Part shown: positions 23,267 through 34,950 of the stretch, one piece after another
How positions within the stretch are numbered: position 1 is the stretch's first letter
Layout of the letters: the number at the start of each line of letters is the position of its first letter
Assembly: GCA_016508695.1 (NCBI GenBank)
Contig: VNKQ01000012.1
Span: forward strand, 744,001-808,000
Length of the DNA: 64,000 nucleotides
From: Hyphodiscus hymeniophilus
Taxonomy: Eukaryota > Ascomycota > Leotiomycetes > Helotiales > Hyphodiscaceae
Reading direction: 5' to 3'
Made by a program: the position numbers and the translations under genes
The notes under the pieces: model-generated
Database searches by the model: none
Told to the model about the DNA's origin: nothing
The model's input: the letters and a program-made list of their open reading frames with translations, nothing else

Positions 23267-24953
23267 ATGGCATCCCACGTCTTAGGCGATAAATCCTTTC
23301 GTCCAGCTCCCGTAGTGCGTCTCACAATATCCAGTGAAGATGAATCGAAATGCTCCTCACCATCTCCCTCTTCTCCACAAGATGTCATGCAATCAACGGA
23401 GAGTTGTACTCCAGATATTGGGCAGCAATGCCCAAAGGAGTTTCATTCCCACTTACATGAGATCGGCTTCGTCTTTTCAGTAGCTATGTCGCAAATCCTA
23501 ACAGTACGCTTCCTACTGGACTTACATTATATCCAACTAATCAGTATAGGAATATTCTGTCTCTGGATTCACAGTTATCTTACCGTATCTCGTTCAAAAC
23601 CAGATCATGCCTCAAGAATCGTCAATCTGGTCGGCCAGTGTGTTTTCACTGGCTGTTGCCTCGACGACACTCTTATTTGGACGCCTTGTAGATATATATG
23701 GTGGTCGATATGTCTACATTTGTGGCTCAGCTTGGCTCACTATCTGGAGCCTAGTAATTGGCTTCAGTACGAATGAAGTTATGATAAATGTCTCTCGGGC
23801 TCTTCAGGGTATCGGCGCATCAGCCGTTCTTCCTTCAAGCTTGATGTTGATGGGAACAATATACCGTCCTGGGACGCGCAAAAATATGGTGTTCTCGATC
23901 TATGGTGCCTGTGCACCTTTCGGATTCTTTTTAGGAATTCTATTTGCCGGTGTCGCGGGAGATTCGACCACTTGGACCCTTTACTTCTGGGCTGGAGCAG
24001 CCTTTGCGGCAGTCACTACGACCGTCGCTTACTTCACCATCCCCCAGAGTACCAAGCGAGAGACCCGACCAGGAGCCATCGAGTCAAGCCCTGAGCGACA
24101 ATATGGCGAGGACGAGCAACAAATTAAGATGGATTGGATTGGGGCAGTGATGCTTTTCCTAAGCTTAAATCTCATCCTCTTTGCACTGATATCTCTACCA
24201 CAGGCTCCTGCTGGGTGGAGAACGTCTTATGTCTATATATGTCTTGTTCTTGGAACTTGTCTATTCTTGATATCTATTTGCATAGAGCGATGGATTGTGA
24301 CTTGTCCACTAATTCCATTCTCATTCCTATCTATCCGGCAAATGCCGGCTTTGCTGTTAAGCTTATTTCTCTTTTATGGGAGTTTGAGTGTATTTCTGCT
24401 GTACGCAAGCCAGTATATGGAGGAAGTAATGAACGCTAGCACACTTCAAACTGTAGCTTGGTACACACCAATGGCGGCAGGCGGATGTATTATCGCCATC
24501 TTCGGAGGACTGGTACTTCATCTGTTGCCTGGGACACTACTACTTATAATTTCAGGAGCTGCGTGGGTTGCTGCGCCACTGTTGTTTGCAATCGCACCAC
24601 TGGACACAACCTACTGGGCGTACGTTTTTCCATCCATGGTATGCGCCACAATTGGTATCGACATTACTTACAACGTTTGCAACATCTATATTACAACATC
24701 AACGCCATACAATCAACAAGGATTTGCTGGAGCTATGGTTGCATTTCTTACCCACTGTGGAGGCACTGTATGTCTCGCCTTAGGCAACATCGTGCAGGAG
24801 AAGACTCGCAATTCACTAGGAGAACGCAGAAGCTGCCAGGCGGTATTCTGGCTGGAGGTGGGCTGTGCTGCTTTGGCGACCACAATCCTGGTGGTGTTTG
24901 TAAGAATTGGCGAAGCTAAGAGCGACACAGTCGAAGAGACTGTGGAGTGTTGA
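23267..24953 (+). CDS. MFS drug/metabolite transporter (DHA2-like)
   Basis: Two exons (23267-23503, 23550-24953) give 546 aa. The 46-nt intron ends at TATAG; the nearer CAG is too close to the CTAAT branch point. The product has a hydrophilic N-terminus of about 65 residues and then about 14 hydrophobic helices. MFS motif A is visible as GRLVDIYGGR, a motif B-like segment as RALQGIGAS, and the antiporter motif C-like glycine-rich helix as YGACAPFGFFLGILFAG. The family exports drugs, toxins or metabolites by proton antiport at the plasma membrane. The nearest similarity I can suggest is the Atr1-like DHA2 group. The frame is intact throughout, in contrast to both neighbours. Copies of a palindromic element lie upstream at 22665-22916. 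Confidence 0.88.
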
Positions 24954-25230
24954 GAAGCCTTCCAAGATTGGAGATGACGGAATACCTAAGACTGGCCTTG
25001 ATGCCATTTGCAGATTGCCGTAGGCTGGGAAGGAGGCTTACAATCTGCTTTATCACCGAGCCCTGATTCTGCAGCTATGCTAATTTTCAAGCATTCTATG
25101 TCAAGTTCAGGACATGTGTTCAAAAGTGATTGCTCGCTTTAGGAAAGCCCTTGATGACCGGAGCGATAGGAGGATGTCACGGTTTCAGTGCTGAATAATA
25201 TAAATTAGCCGAAAAAAATTTCACTTTACT

Positions 25231-25449
25231 TAACGTCCATCACTGCGTGCCGGACAACACTTTGTGCGAGAGCGACGTCATGGTCTGAGGACCTTGACTC
25301 CCCATCACGTATTAACAAAGAGTCATAGTATGTTTCCAACTAACGTCCTTCACTGCGTACCGGAAAACACTGCGTGCCGGAATGACTTGGTGGTTTAAGG
25401 ATTTCAACTTTCCACCAAATACTAATAAAGAGTTATAATATATTTCTGA
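25231..25449. repeat. Imperfect 110-bp tandem duplication, RIP-like decay
   Basis: Copy A (25231-25340) and copy B (25341-25449) share TAACGTCC(A/T)TCACTGCGT(G/A)CCGGA at their starts. They also share AA(C/T)AAAGAGT(C/T)ATA(G/A)TAT near their ends. Most differences in the second half are C to T or G to A changes in copy B (for example GTCTGAGG versus GTTTAAGG). A few bases are deleted in the middle of copy B. Confidence 0.6.
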
Positions 25450-25945
25450 TTACTCTTCTACTAATAACCTACTTGATTTTGCTTTATAGTAGAAAATTAT
25501 TAAAGTTCTGATTTGATATCATTTGTCCTATTAATAGTGTTAAAAGCCAATTAGACGATTCCCCCTTATTGAATGATGTTTATAGGCCCTTTCCCGAAAT
25601 TCGGGACTGACTTATAAATCTTCTAGTGAGTTTAGACACTTCTTTCAAGTTTGAAGATATAAAGCACAAAGGAATTGCCTGCCGGATTTATCCGGACGAA
25701 GGTGAGGGATAAAGTATAAAACGCCAAGCGTCTTAATAAGCGAGAAAGATATATTGTTTGTGTATTTACACCGACGCTAGCATTATTTAACTATAATATA
25801 TATTACGTGGGACTGTGGCGTGCTTCCACCATCAAGCCTAGCGTTCTATTCAAGGTTGCTTATCTTGTGACGTTTGGAAAGAGGAATGTAACTCCCTTTT
25901 AACTACGTCATACACTGCAACGTCATGCCCTTACCGCAGCAGGGA

Positions 25946-26042
25946 CATGGCAATTGCACAACGCTGATGGCAATCTATGCGAAGCTCTGTGGCCCATGGT
26001 GATTGCACATGGCCGATGGTATCCTGTCCGAAGCTCTGCGGA
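25946..26042. repeat. Imperfect 48-bp tandem duplication before PEP-mutase-like gene
   Basis: Two adjacent copies start CATGG(C/T)(A/G)ATTGCACA and end CGAAGCTCTG(T/C)GG, with a period of about 49 bases (25946-25993 and 25995-26042). They sit roughly 100 bases before the start codon of the broken gene that follows, in its presumed promoter. Confidence 0.5.
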
Positions 26043-26138
26043 GGTGGATTTAAATAGGGAGAATTTCTTTACTCTATTGTGCAGAATATTTCCACGCATC
26101 CTGAATTCACAAAACTCATACTACTCATCACGATTATT

Positions 26139-27208
26139 ATGGCCAGTCCCTTGTACAATGAGTCTTCGAGCCAGGCTGACACCATCTCAGCTGCGGCAAA
26201 GCTTCGCAATCGATTCTCTGATCCTAGGGGATCGATCATCGTCTGTCCAGGAGTTTACGATGAATTATCAGCTCGAATAGCTTTGTCTCTAGGATTTGAC
26301 ACCTTATACCTGGTACATCCTCCCGTCTGTCTGTAACAAAACACAAGCGCGTTTCCCTTGATAAGTCGCTTGCAAAAATTCAGCCATAGTGCCCTTCTTT
26401 CAGTCTGGTCTAACATCAAAGCCTCTCAAAACAGACGAATCCATTTGCTTTACACGGCCCCCGTACAGAAGCAGGCTCTCTCTATTCGGATAGATATGGT
26501 ACACTCACCCAAATGGAAGCCGCTGCAGCTTTCAGTCACAGAATCTTCTCCGCTGCTCCGGATTCGACTCTCATCACAGACGCTGATACTGCCTATGGAG
26601 GATCGATTATGATTAAAAGAACGATACAACTCCACCGACGCAGTAACTTGGCAGCAACACACATCGACGATCGAAACGACAAATTTGGACAGGATTGATC
26701 GACACTTGATTTGCTTCCGCAAGTCGAGTTTCGAGCCAGATTCCGGGCAGCCGTTGAAGCCAGAGAGGAAGAAGGAAACGAGATTTTGATCATTGTCCGT
26801 TCATTCGCGCTCCACGTCTATGGTTGGGATGAAGCTGTGGAGAGGATGGAGATTGCAAGGGACCTAGGAGCCGATGCCGGCTTTCTTGACGGAGTGCAAA
26901 CGAAACACGAGGCGGTGAAAGCGGCGGCGATCGAAAAGTTCCCTATGATCCACGTAGCTCAGGGCAGATTCCTTCCCCAGCTCTCTGTCGCCGAAGCACA
27001 GGAAATGGGATATGCTGCCATAATATTTCCTCTAGCTTCAATCAGCTCTGCTCATAACAGTATTTGCAAGTCTTTGGAAGCACTTAGACATCAAGGCGAG
27101 GTCCTGCCGGACACAACTCTTCCAGGAGACGTCAAGGAGCAAGTAGGACTCAGTGAAGACTTCATGAGTATTGCTTGGGGCGACAGGATTGCGCTTGCTA
27201 GGCATTAA
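26139..27208 (+). pseudogene. PEP mutase / isocitrate lyase superfamily protein, broken
   Basis: Pieces match the superfamily barrel: an N-terminal FSDPRGSIIVCPGVYDELSA, the metal-binding ITDADTAYGG (around 26575-26605), THIDDRND, then FRAAVEAREE, GADAGFLDGVQT and an intact C-terminus to 27208. The family cleaves or rearranges C-C or C-P bonds of oxyacids (isocitrate, methylisocitrate, oxaloacetate, phosphoenolpyruvate). The catalytic cysteine loop (KKCGH/KRCGH type) expected after the IDD segment is not present. At that place the frame runs NDKFGQD and hits a TGA at 26696-26698. The exon 1 donor at 26311 is clear, but no acceptor gives the expected frame for the following exon. The remainder is in one frame. 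I consider it a pseudogene derived from an active enzyme. Confidence 0.75.
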
Positions 27209-27500
27209 CTGATCATGATAGAGGCTTTAATATCCTCTATGGCATCACAATTTACAGTAACGGAACAAAATATTTCCACTTTCTTCAGAAACTGTTATCT
27301 GTTGAATAGATGATGTTCCATTACTGGGAGAGCCCGCATCGCCTTTCTTCCCGACAGAGGCATGAAATTACGATAGAGTCTTCTATCTCAATGGGCACCA
27401 TTCCAGACATTTTGCCACACCATGTGAGTATTTCTGATGGGCAAAACACCTGATATCATTGCCATGGTCAAGATAGAGAGGGCAGTTCAAACCAGCCAAA

Positions 27501-29430
27501 TCAACGAACAAATTGCTCTAGCATCAATATATATTGTAGCTCGGAAAAGGCTCTTCGATTTTGGTGAGCGCAGTGATTTAACACATGCCGGGCATTCTCA
27601 ACAACAGACTTGCACTCGGCCTCGCCAACGCCAAGGGCCGAAAACAGGTCAAGCGACCCTAGTCTAGCCGCGCGAGTATGCCAAATCCCTGCGATCATTC
27701 CTATCATTGCAGCGTCGAAAAGAAGCTGGCTGAAACTACGTTAACATGGACCATGTTCAGGCGCAGCTTCCGTACTCACATAGGTAGCCAGGAGTTAGGG
27801 CAGAAAAAGCTCTGCTGTAATGCTCTCATACAGAAAGAAGTGTATTCACTGGCAGATCTAACACTGAAGGCAGTGTCAGCTGGCGTAGAAAAAAGCTTTT
27901 GAGAGTATTTCCGAGCGTTTTAAATGCAAAGACGTGATGGCTCTTACCATATACAAGCGATTTGAACGGTTGATTGGTCTGGCTGCGAGTCAAGCTTCGG
28001 CCCTACTACGGAAAGCCAATCCACAACTTTGGTCAACAATGGGAAAGAAAGCCGCATTCGGAACGCAAGATACATTGAAATCAAGTGAAGCTATATGATG
28101 CCATTAGCAAGCCGCTTATAAGTTAGAGATGTTCTATGTCCTTACATCAACGGCGCCAATACGCTCGGTGGAGCTGACGTGTTGAGAGTGAAGTTGATCG
28201 TTGTGCCCGTGAAATTGAACAAAAGTTTCTGGTACACCGGCCTTCCATTCATCCAACTTCTGGAGACATCTTTCTGCCGTTACAGAAACCATGCTTGTCA
28301 ATGCAGAGGATTCCGCCGTAATTGATCTCGTTATAGAGCGGATGACACCGGATAATTCGCAGAACTGATGGAAGGGTGTTCCGTCATTCACCGTCTCTGA
28401 ATGGACCTAAAGCGATCTCAGAAATTGCTCTGCAGCTTTTCTAGCATGTAGAATGTCAATTTACCATGATATCCATGCTCATATGTGTCCCAATCTGGAT
28501 CAACGATGTAGATATGGGGGAGATGCTGAGCCAACTACCTTCAGATTAACTTTTTGATATTGAACCACGTTGTTTAAACTTGCCTCTCTATTATCAAGAT
28601 AGAATTCCATACCCGAAACCATTGGTGGTCCTCTGTGTGAACAGCGCTATGTGAATGCGAGGCGAAAAACTCATTAGCTTGAGCAATCCGGAATCCAATA
28701 TCTGGGTTTCATTTGTCAGTATTAATACCTCGAAGAAGATGTTCGGGTAGCTCACGAAGATAATGTTGTGCGGTTTCAAACCTTGTGCCCAGATGGTAAA
28801 TGCTGATCAGTGTCATCGCTCTCATCACCCATGGCTCGTGATCCCAATCGATGTCATCTAGGAAACGTCGGCCGTTTTCGTACCACAATAAGGCTGTTTC
28901 ATTGGTACTGGAGTCCTTCCACTGGGCACCAATGGCTAAGACCAGACATAACTCGCAAAGGACTTGTACTTCAAGTTCTGCCTCTCCAACGTAAGCATCG
29001 CGAAGATTGCCTATCAAAGTTGTGTCGTCAAACAAGGACAAGACAGGGTTTACCATCTCTACAAACGTTACCAGAAGAGGATTTGTCACATTGTTTGATT
29101 GGAGATGAAAGGGATTGATAATGTATGTATGTGGATTCCGTGTCGAACGGGCGTCCTCGGCTAGCTGCTCAGGGAGGCTTCTTAGTGTCATAGCCTCATC
29201 GAAGCCAGGCTCTGTTGTAATATAGCCATGGGCTTTGCTTGCAAAGTCCGCGTCGTGAGGATCGTCAAGAGACGGTACACTCTGCTGGAAGTGACTCGTG
29301 GTCTCGCTACGGCGGAGGGACGACTCCGTAATGCGCCGAATCAAGCAAGACTCTTGATCGTTCAGTGAAGCTAAATTTGTCTGACATGATCAGCGTGATA
29401 TGTCGAAAGGGGGAGCGGCGAAGACTTACC
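27501..29430 (-). pseudogene. Fungal-specific transcription factor domain protein, N-terminus missing
   Basis: The exon at 28756-29380 encodes a middle-homology-type helical region (LLVTFVEMVNPVLSLFDD, CELCLVLAIGAQWKDSSTNE, MTLISIYHLGTRFETAQHYL). It splices through introns 29381-29429 and 28702-28755 to a piece reading IGFRIAQANEFF. Further pieces at 28134-28391 (CLQKLDEWKAGVPETF) and 27501-27707 (MIGMIAGIWHTRAA) fit the same family's C-terminal half, but the frame between them cannot be joined cleanly. No Zn2Cys6 cluster is present: the coding potential stops at about 29450, where the neighbouring plus-strand gene begins. It is probably a truncated, decaying regulator gene. Confidence 0.6.
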
Positions 29431-29465
29431 AGCTCTAGCAGAGCTTCCTCTAGATCGAAGCAATC

Positions 29466-30142
29466 ATGTCAACCAGTACGACTTTCCGCGATGTATACCG
29501 AGTACCAACAATCATCACCTCGTTTGGTGCTTCAGCAGTACTACTGTTCGGCGTTGTGGAATCTCCAGTCGCCCAACCGCGTAATTTCGTCCTGGGACAT
29601 TTCATCTCCGCCCTTATTGGTACAGCCATTACGAGACTCTTCGTTCTAAACTCGAGCTATCAAGGTTATTTGGATAACGCTAGTTTCCATCCGTCGACTT
29701 TCATCAACGGCGCTGTATCCATGGCGACTTCTCTCCTGGGCCAGCTTATGCTGGGCGCTGTTCATCCGCCGTAAGTAAAAGACGTCTGTAGATGAGCGCC
29801 AACTTAATTGATACTTTGAGTAGAGCCGGAGCAACAGGGCTGAACGCAGCTGTTCAGTCGAATATAGTTTCCTTGTCGTGGCGGTATCTCCCAACGGTTC
29901 TTGCCTCTTCCTTGATTATGCTCGGTTGGGCGCTCATCATCAATAACCTCGGTCGTCGCCGATACCCGATGTATTGGTGGGAACCAGAGTCAAGGTGGGT
30001 GATACCTGTTAGCAAAGAAGAGGAAATAAGAGAAGAAAGCCAACTCCGAAGAATTGAACAAGGCGAAGCTCCAGGCTCACAGACGCCTGGTGTCCGGGAG
30101 GACGTCTTGTTCCAGCGGCTTGAGAACGAAGAAGGTAATTAA
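29466..30142 (+). CDS. HPP family integral membrane protein (short N-terminus)
   Basis: Two exons (29466-29770, 29824-30142) give 207 aa. The HPP signature is clear: GASAVLLFGVVESPVAQPRN, then GAVHPP followed by AGAT across the intron, and a final helix MLGWALIINNLGRRRYP. Four hydrophobic helices are visible and the C-terminal 45 residues are charged. HPP proteins are membrane proteins; some relatives transport nitrite into chloroplasts, and the fungal substrate is unknown. Most fungal members have about 60-80 extra N-terminal residues with an additional helix, absent here because the sequence before 29466 belongs to the opposite-strand gene. The protein may therefore be truncated. Confidence 0.75.
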
Positions 30143-30762
30143 GGTTTACCATTTTGGGTTGTGGGCTATTGGGTATACCCTTGTTTGGTGGGAGTGGAGT
30201 CTGCAACGAACGTTCATTTGTACAAAGTGGAAAATCACATCACTTTCTAGTTTCATTGCTTAAGACCGAACCCTCCTCGCAATATGCATAAATGTCGACA
30301 CCCTCAAAACAGCCGGCGAGGCTCAATTCAATATGCCATTCCGATTTTCATCTCTCTTCTTCCCTAGATACGATATTGCCGTGGAGATACAAGACATCAT
30401 CGGCATCTTGTAATACAGTAATTTTTTCATGAGGGTAGTCAATGTGACACGTCCATAGGCTGTCGAAGAGGCTAACATCTCCACCAGTGAAAACGTAGTG
30501 TGAAGCCATAAAGATTTTCCGACATACTCGGTGAGAATAAGATTCGACCTATTACGATACAAAAGGCGTGAAAGACTGGAAGGGTTGTTGGTATCATCTT
30601 ATCGAGTGATGTCTATCTGTATTCCTTCTCAAGGAATCACTGAGCTGATTTGCAAACAGGTTCAGGTGAGTACTGTTTAACATTATTACTCAGTAACCGC
30701 TTTCCAGCTCGGAAACCATATTTCCGTTTGGAGGCTGCCATGGCCTCCAACAATTTTTCAGA
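30143..30762. other. Intergenic, no supported gene
   Basis: This is the space between two convergent genes. Short frames only; nothing recognised. It probably holds both 3' untranslated regions. Confidence 0.45.
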
Positions 30763-31362
30763 TTAAGACAAATCAAAGGCTAAAAGTACCACTGCCGCTG
30801 CAATGACAAAGAGCTTTGTTTCGTTAGAAACAGCATCATCACCATACTTCCTCACAATAAAGCTCCCGATGATGGTACCGCAGAGGGTTGAGAGTAAGTA
30901 CCCTACGTCCATTGTCACGAGAAAAAACTCTCTGTTCAGAGTCAGCATAACACTCTATTCGGGAAAAAATGGGACCTACAGCAAATATAACGTGCTAACA
31001 ATTAAACTATCAATCGCTGCCGCTGGACCACCGAAGGTCCCTCTCCATGATCTTATACGATCTGTATCGCGTCGCATAAAGACGCCATCCTCTTTGGTCC
31101 CCCGTATCAAGAGGACACGGCTGATACGTGTGTCCACAGTTGGTCTCTTCACATAGACAAAATCTCGTTTTGTGATCTCGATCTCGTTTCGGTGCTTTTC
31201 AAGCACTGATCGGAAAGCTACAAGGAAGCGGAAGACAATCGCGAGAATACTCAGGATGATACATGTTCCAGTATACGAGGTGATGCATCTGGAAATCGCG
31301 ATCCAGAGGTATAATGGAGTCTCGATTCCGATTGATATCATTAGCGGCATATTCTCTTTCAT
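30763..31362 (-). CDS. Four-helix membrane protein, unknown
   Basis: Two exons (30980-31362, 30763-30931) are joined over a 48-nt intron (GTAGGT donor, CTGAC branch point) and give 183 aa. Hydrophobic helices lie at about residues 5-22, 28-46, 122-150 (EFFLVTMDVGYLLSTLCGT follows the splice) and 165-183 (FVIAAAVVLLAF). A charged loop with several Lys, Arg and Asp lies between helices 2 and 3. The open frame extends upstream of the chosen ATG for about 60 bases, so an extra 5' exon is possible. I do not recognise the family; it is most likely a small plasma- or organelle-membrane protein. Confidence 0.55.
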
Positions 31363-32622
31363 TTTTATCAGTATTGCGCTGCCGTTGACGAAGATCGAGT
31401 TTATACTCCTTAAGAAATGTTTGTCAATTTGAGAGATTGATCACCTGGATGCTGACGCTGTGAAGAACGAATAGGTACTAGAACACCAAAATGGAGCGAA
31501 ATCGTCGTGGCATAATTTTCAGAGGAAATAATTCATGGCGAAACTAAATGGATTCCGACCTCAAGCAGAGGTTCGTTGAATCTCCCAAGGGCAGAATTTC
31601 AGTTGCTTCCCGGCTAGTATGCTTTGCATCTAATCCACACCCGCGAGTTTCTTCCTCTCCAGCTTAGCCTACTGGAAGTCAGGTGGCGGAATCAAGTCTC
31701 AAGACGATCACTTTTATATCCCTCTAGCTATTTTCAGCTTCAAGTTCACAAGGATAGAGAACAGGCGATCATGCTTTCTACGTCTTGAGATGAAGATGGC
31801 AAGGGTTAGGACTCTGAACCGCCAGTCCCGGAAAGCCGTGTGTTAGGCGGAGGACAGAACTCACTTACATCCGGCTCATTGATAGAGACTCATACAAAGT
31901 TTCCGGACGCTTCCGATGCATAAAATCTTTGCTTTCCGGATCGACGATCACTTCTTCCTTGCCGTTGAACTAAAAGATGTATCGAAAAAGCCAGGTCGAA
32001 CCAGGATACTAAATTGATTCGTAATTTAGCTTTTGCTTACACCTCGTTCTATCGATCGACGTAAGCACATTCTTGAAAAGGGAACCAGTAATGAACGCAA
32101 GGCCGTCATTTGTTCGGCTTTAGCAGAAGGAACTTCGCAAGTTGAAAACAGGCAGAGGATCACCCCACGTCGACTTTGAGGGCCGTATGAATAGTTGAAG
32201 CATAACTTATAGGATCTTGCAACTTTTCAATTATTTGATTCCACAAGGGTGCCCGCCGCAAACTGACCATCGTCTGCCGAAGAATGTGTTCCCGTAAGAT
32301 AATTTTGCTGCAAACCCCAAAGAAGTAGCGGCTCGACCCAATCGTACCGAGAACCCCGCAATATTGAAGCTATCTCTGGGTGTCAAGTGGGTCAACAAGG
32401 GTAAAAGGACGAGCGGAAGCGGAATGGATGAACGGAAAGCGGTGATTGATGAACGTATGGCTTGCACGCACTACTTCGAGAGTCTCTGATAAAAACCCCA
32501 CCCACTTACGTGCCCGACCGTCGTTCTCTCATTACCTTTTCCCATTTACTTCTCCCCATTCCCAACAGTTTCAACATCCAAACTTCTTCCTACCCACGTC
32601 GCTTCTAACAGATAAAGTCAAA
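31363..32622. promoter_or_regulatory. Long divergent upstream region
   Basis: About 1.26 kb lie between two divergently transcribed membrane-protein genes. There are no supported coding frames. A C/T-rich stretch at 32500-32620 immediately before the acetate-transporter-like start fits a fungal leader. Regulation by carbon source would be expected for that family but no site can be named. Confidence 0.4.
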
Positions 32623-33875
32623 ATGGAGAGGATTGATATGAGCCATGATTTCGTCAATAATGAGGCCACTGGCACCGATGAAGGAGACCGGGGAAAGCTT
32701 AATGGCCAACATAACGAACATCTGAGCCGATATCAAACCGCTTCTAGTGTTGTTATTCCCAAGGAGGTATTTGAGACAATGTATCTCAGCCCTTACAATA
32801 GAACTAGAGGTCATCTCCGCAGTACTTTTGCCAACCCGACACCTATGTAAGTACCCACTCTTCTACTGGTGTCTTCGTTCGCTGATGATTGGAATTTACA
32901 GGCCGCTTATGGGTTTTCTAATTGCGTCGACACCATTAGGCTGCAACCTTATGGGGTGGCGTGGCTCTGGAGGAGGAGGAGCTGCTATAATGTAAAAATC
33001 CCAGTCTACATCTGTGCTTTCGCCTTTCTAACTTCTTGTCAGCGGGCTCTTCTTCTTCTTTGGTGGCATGCTTCAGATCCTGGGCTGCGTACTAGAATGG
33101 ATCCTCGGCAACACGTTTCCCTTTGTCGTTTTTGCTTCATACGGTACGTCACAATGTGGCATGTGGACAATCATATGCAATAAATGGCTTAATAGTAACT
33201 GTTTCAATAGGTGCCTTCTGGCTTGCAATGGGAGCAACGCTCCAACCCGAGTTCAACGCCCAAAGTTATTACGTCGACCCTAGTGCCACCCCAGCGGTAC
33301 AATCAGCTGGTCAAGCTGAGTTTTATTCCAGCTTTGGTACGTAGACTTCCATCCTTTGGACCATACCCCCCACTTACACTTGCCATTTATTCAGGGTTTT
33401 TCTTTATGGTCATGTCACTTCTGACCTTCTTCTACGTTGTCGCCTCTCTTCGCACAAACGTCGTCTTTTTTCTCGTATTTTTGTTCATCGATCTCGCATT
33501 CCTAATGTTAACGGCTTGTTATTGGACGCTTGCGCAGGGAATGACAGTTATAGGACATAATCTGCAAATAGTAGGACATCCATTTCTTTTCGCTCTTCGC
33601 TTTGAGAAAATAACCAAGACCACTTCTCTTTGAAAATACCAAGCCGCACGACTCCCGTTGGTTCTTTAGACTGACATATTCGGGACATATTGAAACTGAT
33701 TGAATCTTAGGCTGCTGGCGCCTTCATTTTTGTATTTTGTATTCTGGGCTGGTATCTATTCTTTGCGCTCATACTCCTTGCTGTAGACTTCCCGTTCGCG
33801 ATGCCGGTCGGGGACTTGAGCACGAGAATTAAGAGCGCAACAGATAGGAAGAAAGCTATGGAAGCAAAAGCTTAG
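32623..33875 (+). CDS. GPR1/FUN34/YaaH family acetate transporter
   Basis: Six exons (32623-32846, 32902-32991, 33043-33143, 33211-33336, 33395-33570, 33711-33875) give 293 aa with perfect phase agreement. The family signature (A)NPTPMPLMGF is split by the first intron. Six hydrophobic helices follow, with the characteristic FFFFGGMLQILGCVLEWI, an FPFVVFASYGAFWLA segment, and VDFPFAMPVGDLST at the end. Members such as S. cerevisiae Ady2/Ato1 and A. nidulans AcpA carry acetate or ammonium/proton at the plasma membrane. The last intron (33571-33710, 140 nt) is unusually long for this window. The cytosolic N-terminus is about 65 residues, hydrophilic. Confidence 0.9.
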
Positions 33876-34950
33876 CTTCGGCGAAGCAGAGCAAGTACGG
33901 GGCCAAAATCAGGACGACGAGACATCAGTGGAAGGGTGTGTCAAAATCGAAAAGTTAGTAGGAGAAAAAATGCCGTTGGTTGAGCCAACCTGTACCCTGC
34001 TTCTTGAACGAGGGAGAAATACATGATGGCAAGGAGCTTGCTAGACCAAGGGTAGGCGACAGGGTTAGTGGAGCGATAGTTACAAAAAGAGTTCTTTCAA
34101 ATTTATCTTTCTTTTCCGTCAGCCCCATGTAAGGAAATAATGCCAGAAGGGAAACATACGGTTCGTCCAAAAGCATCTGGTATCTGTCAGATACAGAGGA
34201 CTTCAAGCTAAGTGGCCCCCTATTGATCTGCGATATACGCCGTTATAGCTCAATCCCAGGATGACAAGCATGGCATGCGACAGAATGCCCACAGCATATG
34301 ATCACGTGACTGTTTGAAGTATCACTAACGGCTCTAAGTCAAGCGGCTGAGAGAAACATAATTGAACGACTGAATGACTTTAGTTTCCATGTCAAAGTTG
34401 CCCAAGATGTTGATCGACTTGATGTCAGAGCATTAAGGTAGGGACTGTGCCCCAATGTTGGCTAGTTTAGAATTTCTGATACCTTGCGTAAAAGCCTACC
34501 CATGCTAGCCGTCGTATCCGGACACAACTCTTGTCAAGAATGAGGCGACCACAGACAGAATCAATATCGCTTGCCGATGTTGGCTACAGAATTCTACCAG
34601 AAGTCTTGATTTGATTGTTTAACGTCTCGGCGCCTCGACGGTCTTGTGGCTCAGCCCGGCTGCTTTCGGAAGTGACGGATCCGTGGCCTATGTCAATCGT
34701 GAAGATTCTGTGACCATCAATACCTTGTCGAGTTCTTCAGATGACATGTTATGATCCCGTGTTCTGTGGAGCTACGAGGATTTGGATGGCAAGGACTTCC
34801 TTTAAACACTCATGTTTCATGCCAATCGCTTCGATCATTGAACAGAAATATCTCGTGAAAAATAAAGCCATTGCAATCAAAAGCCTCCAAACGCAGCATC
34901 GTCACCCTGCCATTTTGTCTCGTCGACAACAGATAACAGTCACCCTCAAT
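33876..34950. other. Intergenic, no supported gene
   Basis: Nothing recognised here. The frame leading into 34951 is open from 34741, but the product upstream of that ATG is of ordinary non-coding composition, so I placed the start at the later ATG. Confidence 0.4.

Larger units (their letters stand above)
24954..26138. other. AT-rich intergenic region with decayed repeats
   Basis: This region holds no gene. From about 25400 to 25830 it is strongly A/T-rich, unlike its surroundings, and next to it lies a 110-bp tandem duplication (annotated separately). It looks like a remnant of repeated DNA after transition mutation. No transposase motif or terminal inverted repeat is visible. Confidence 0.5.
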
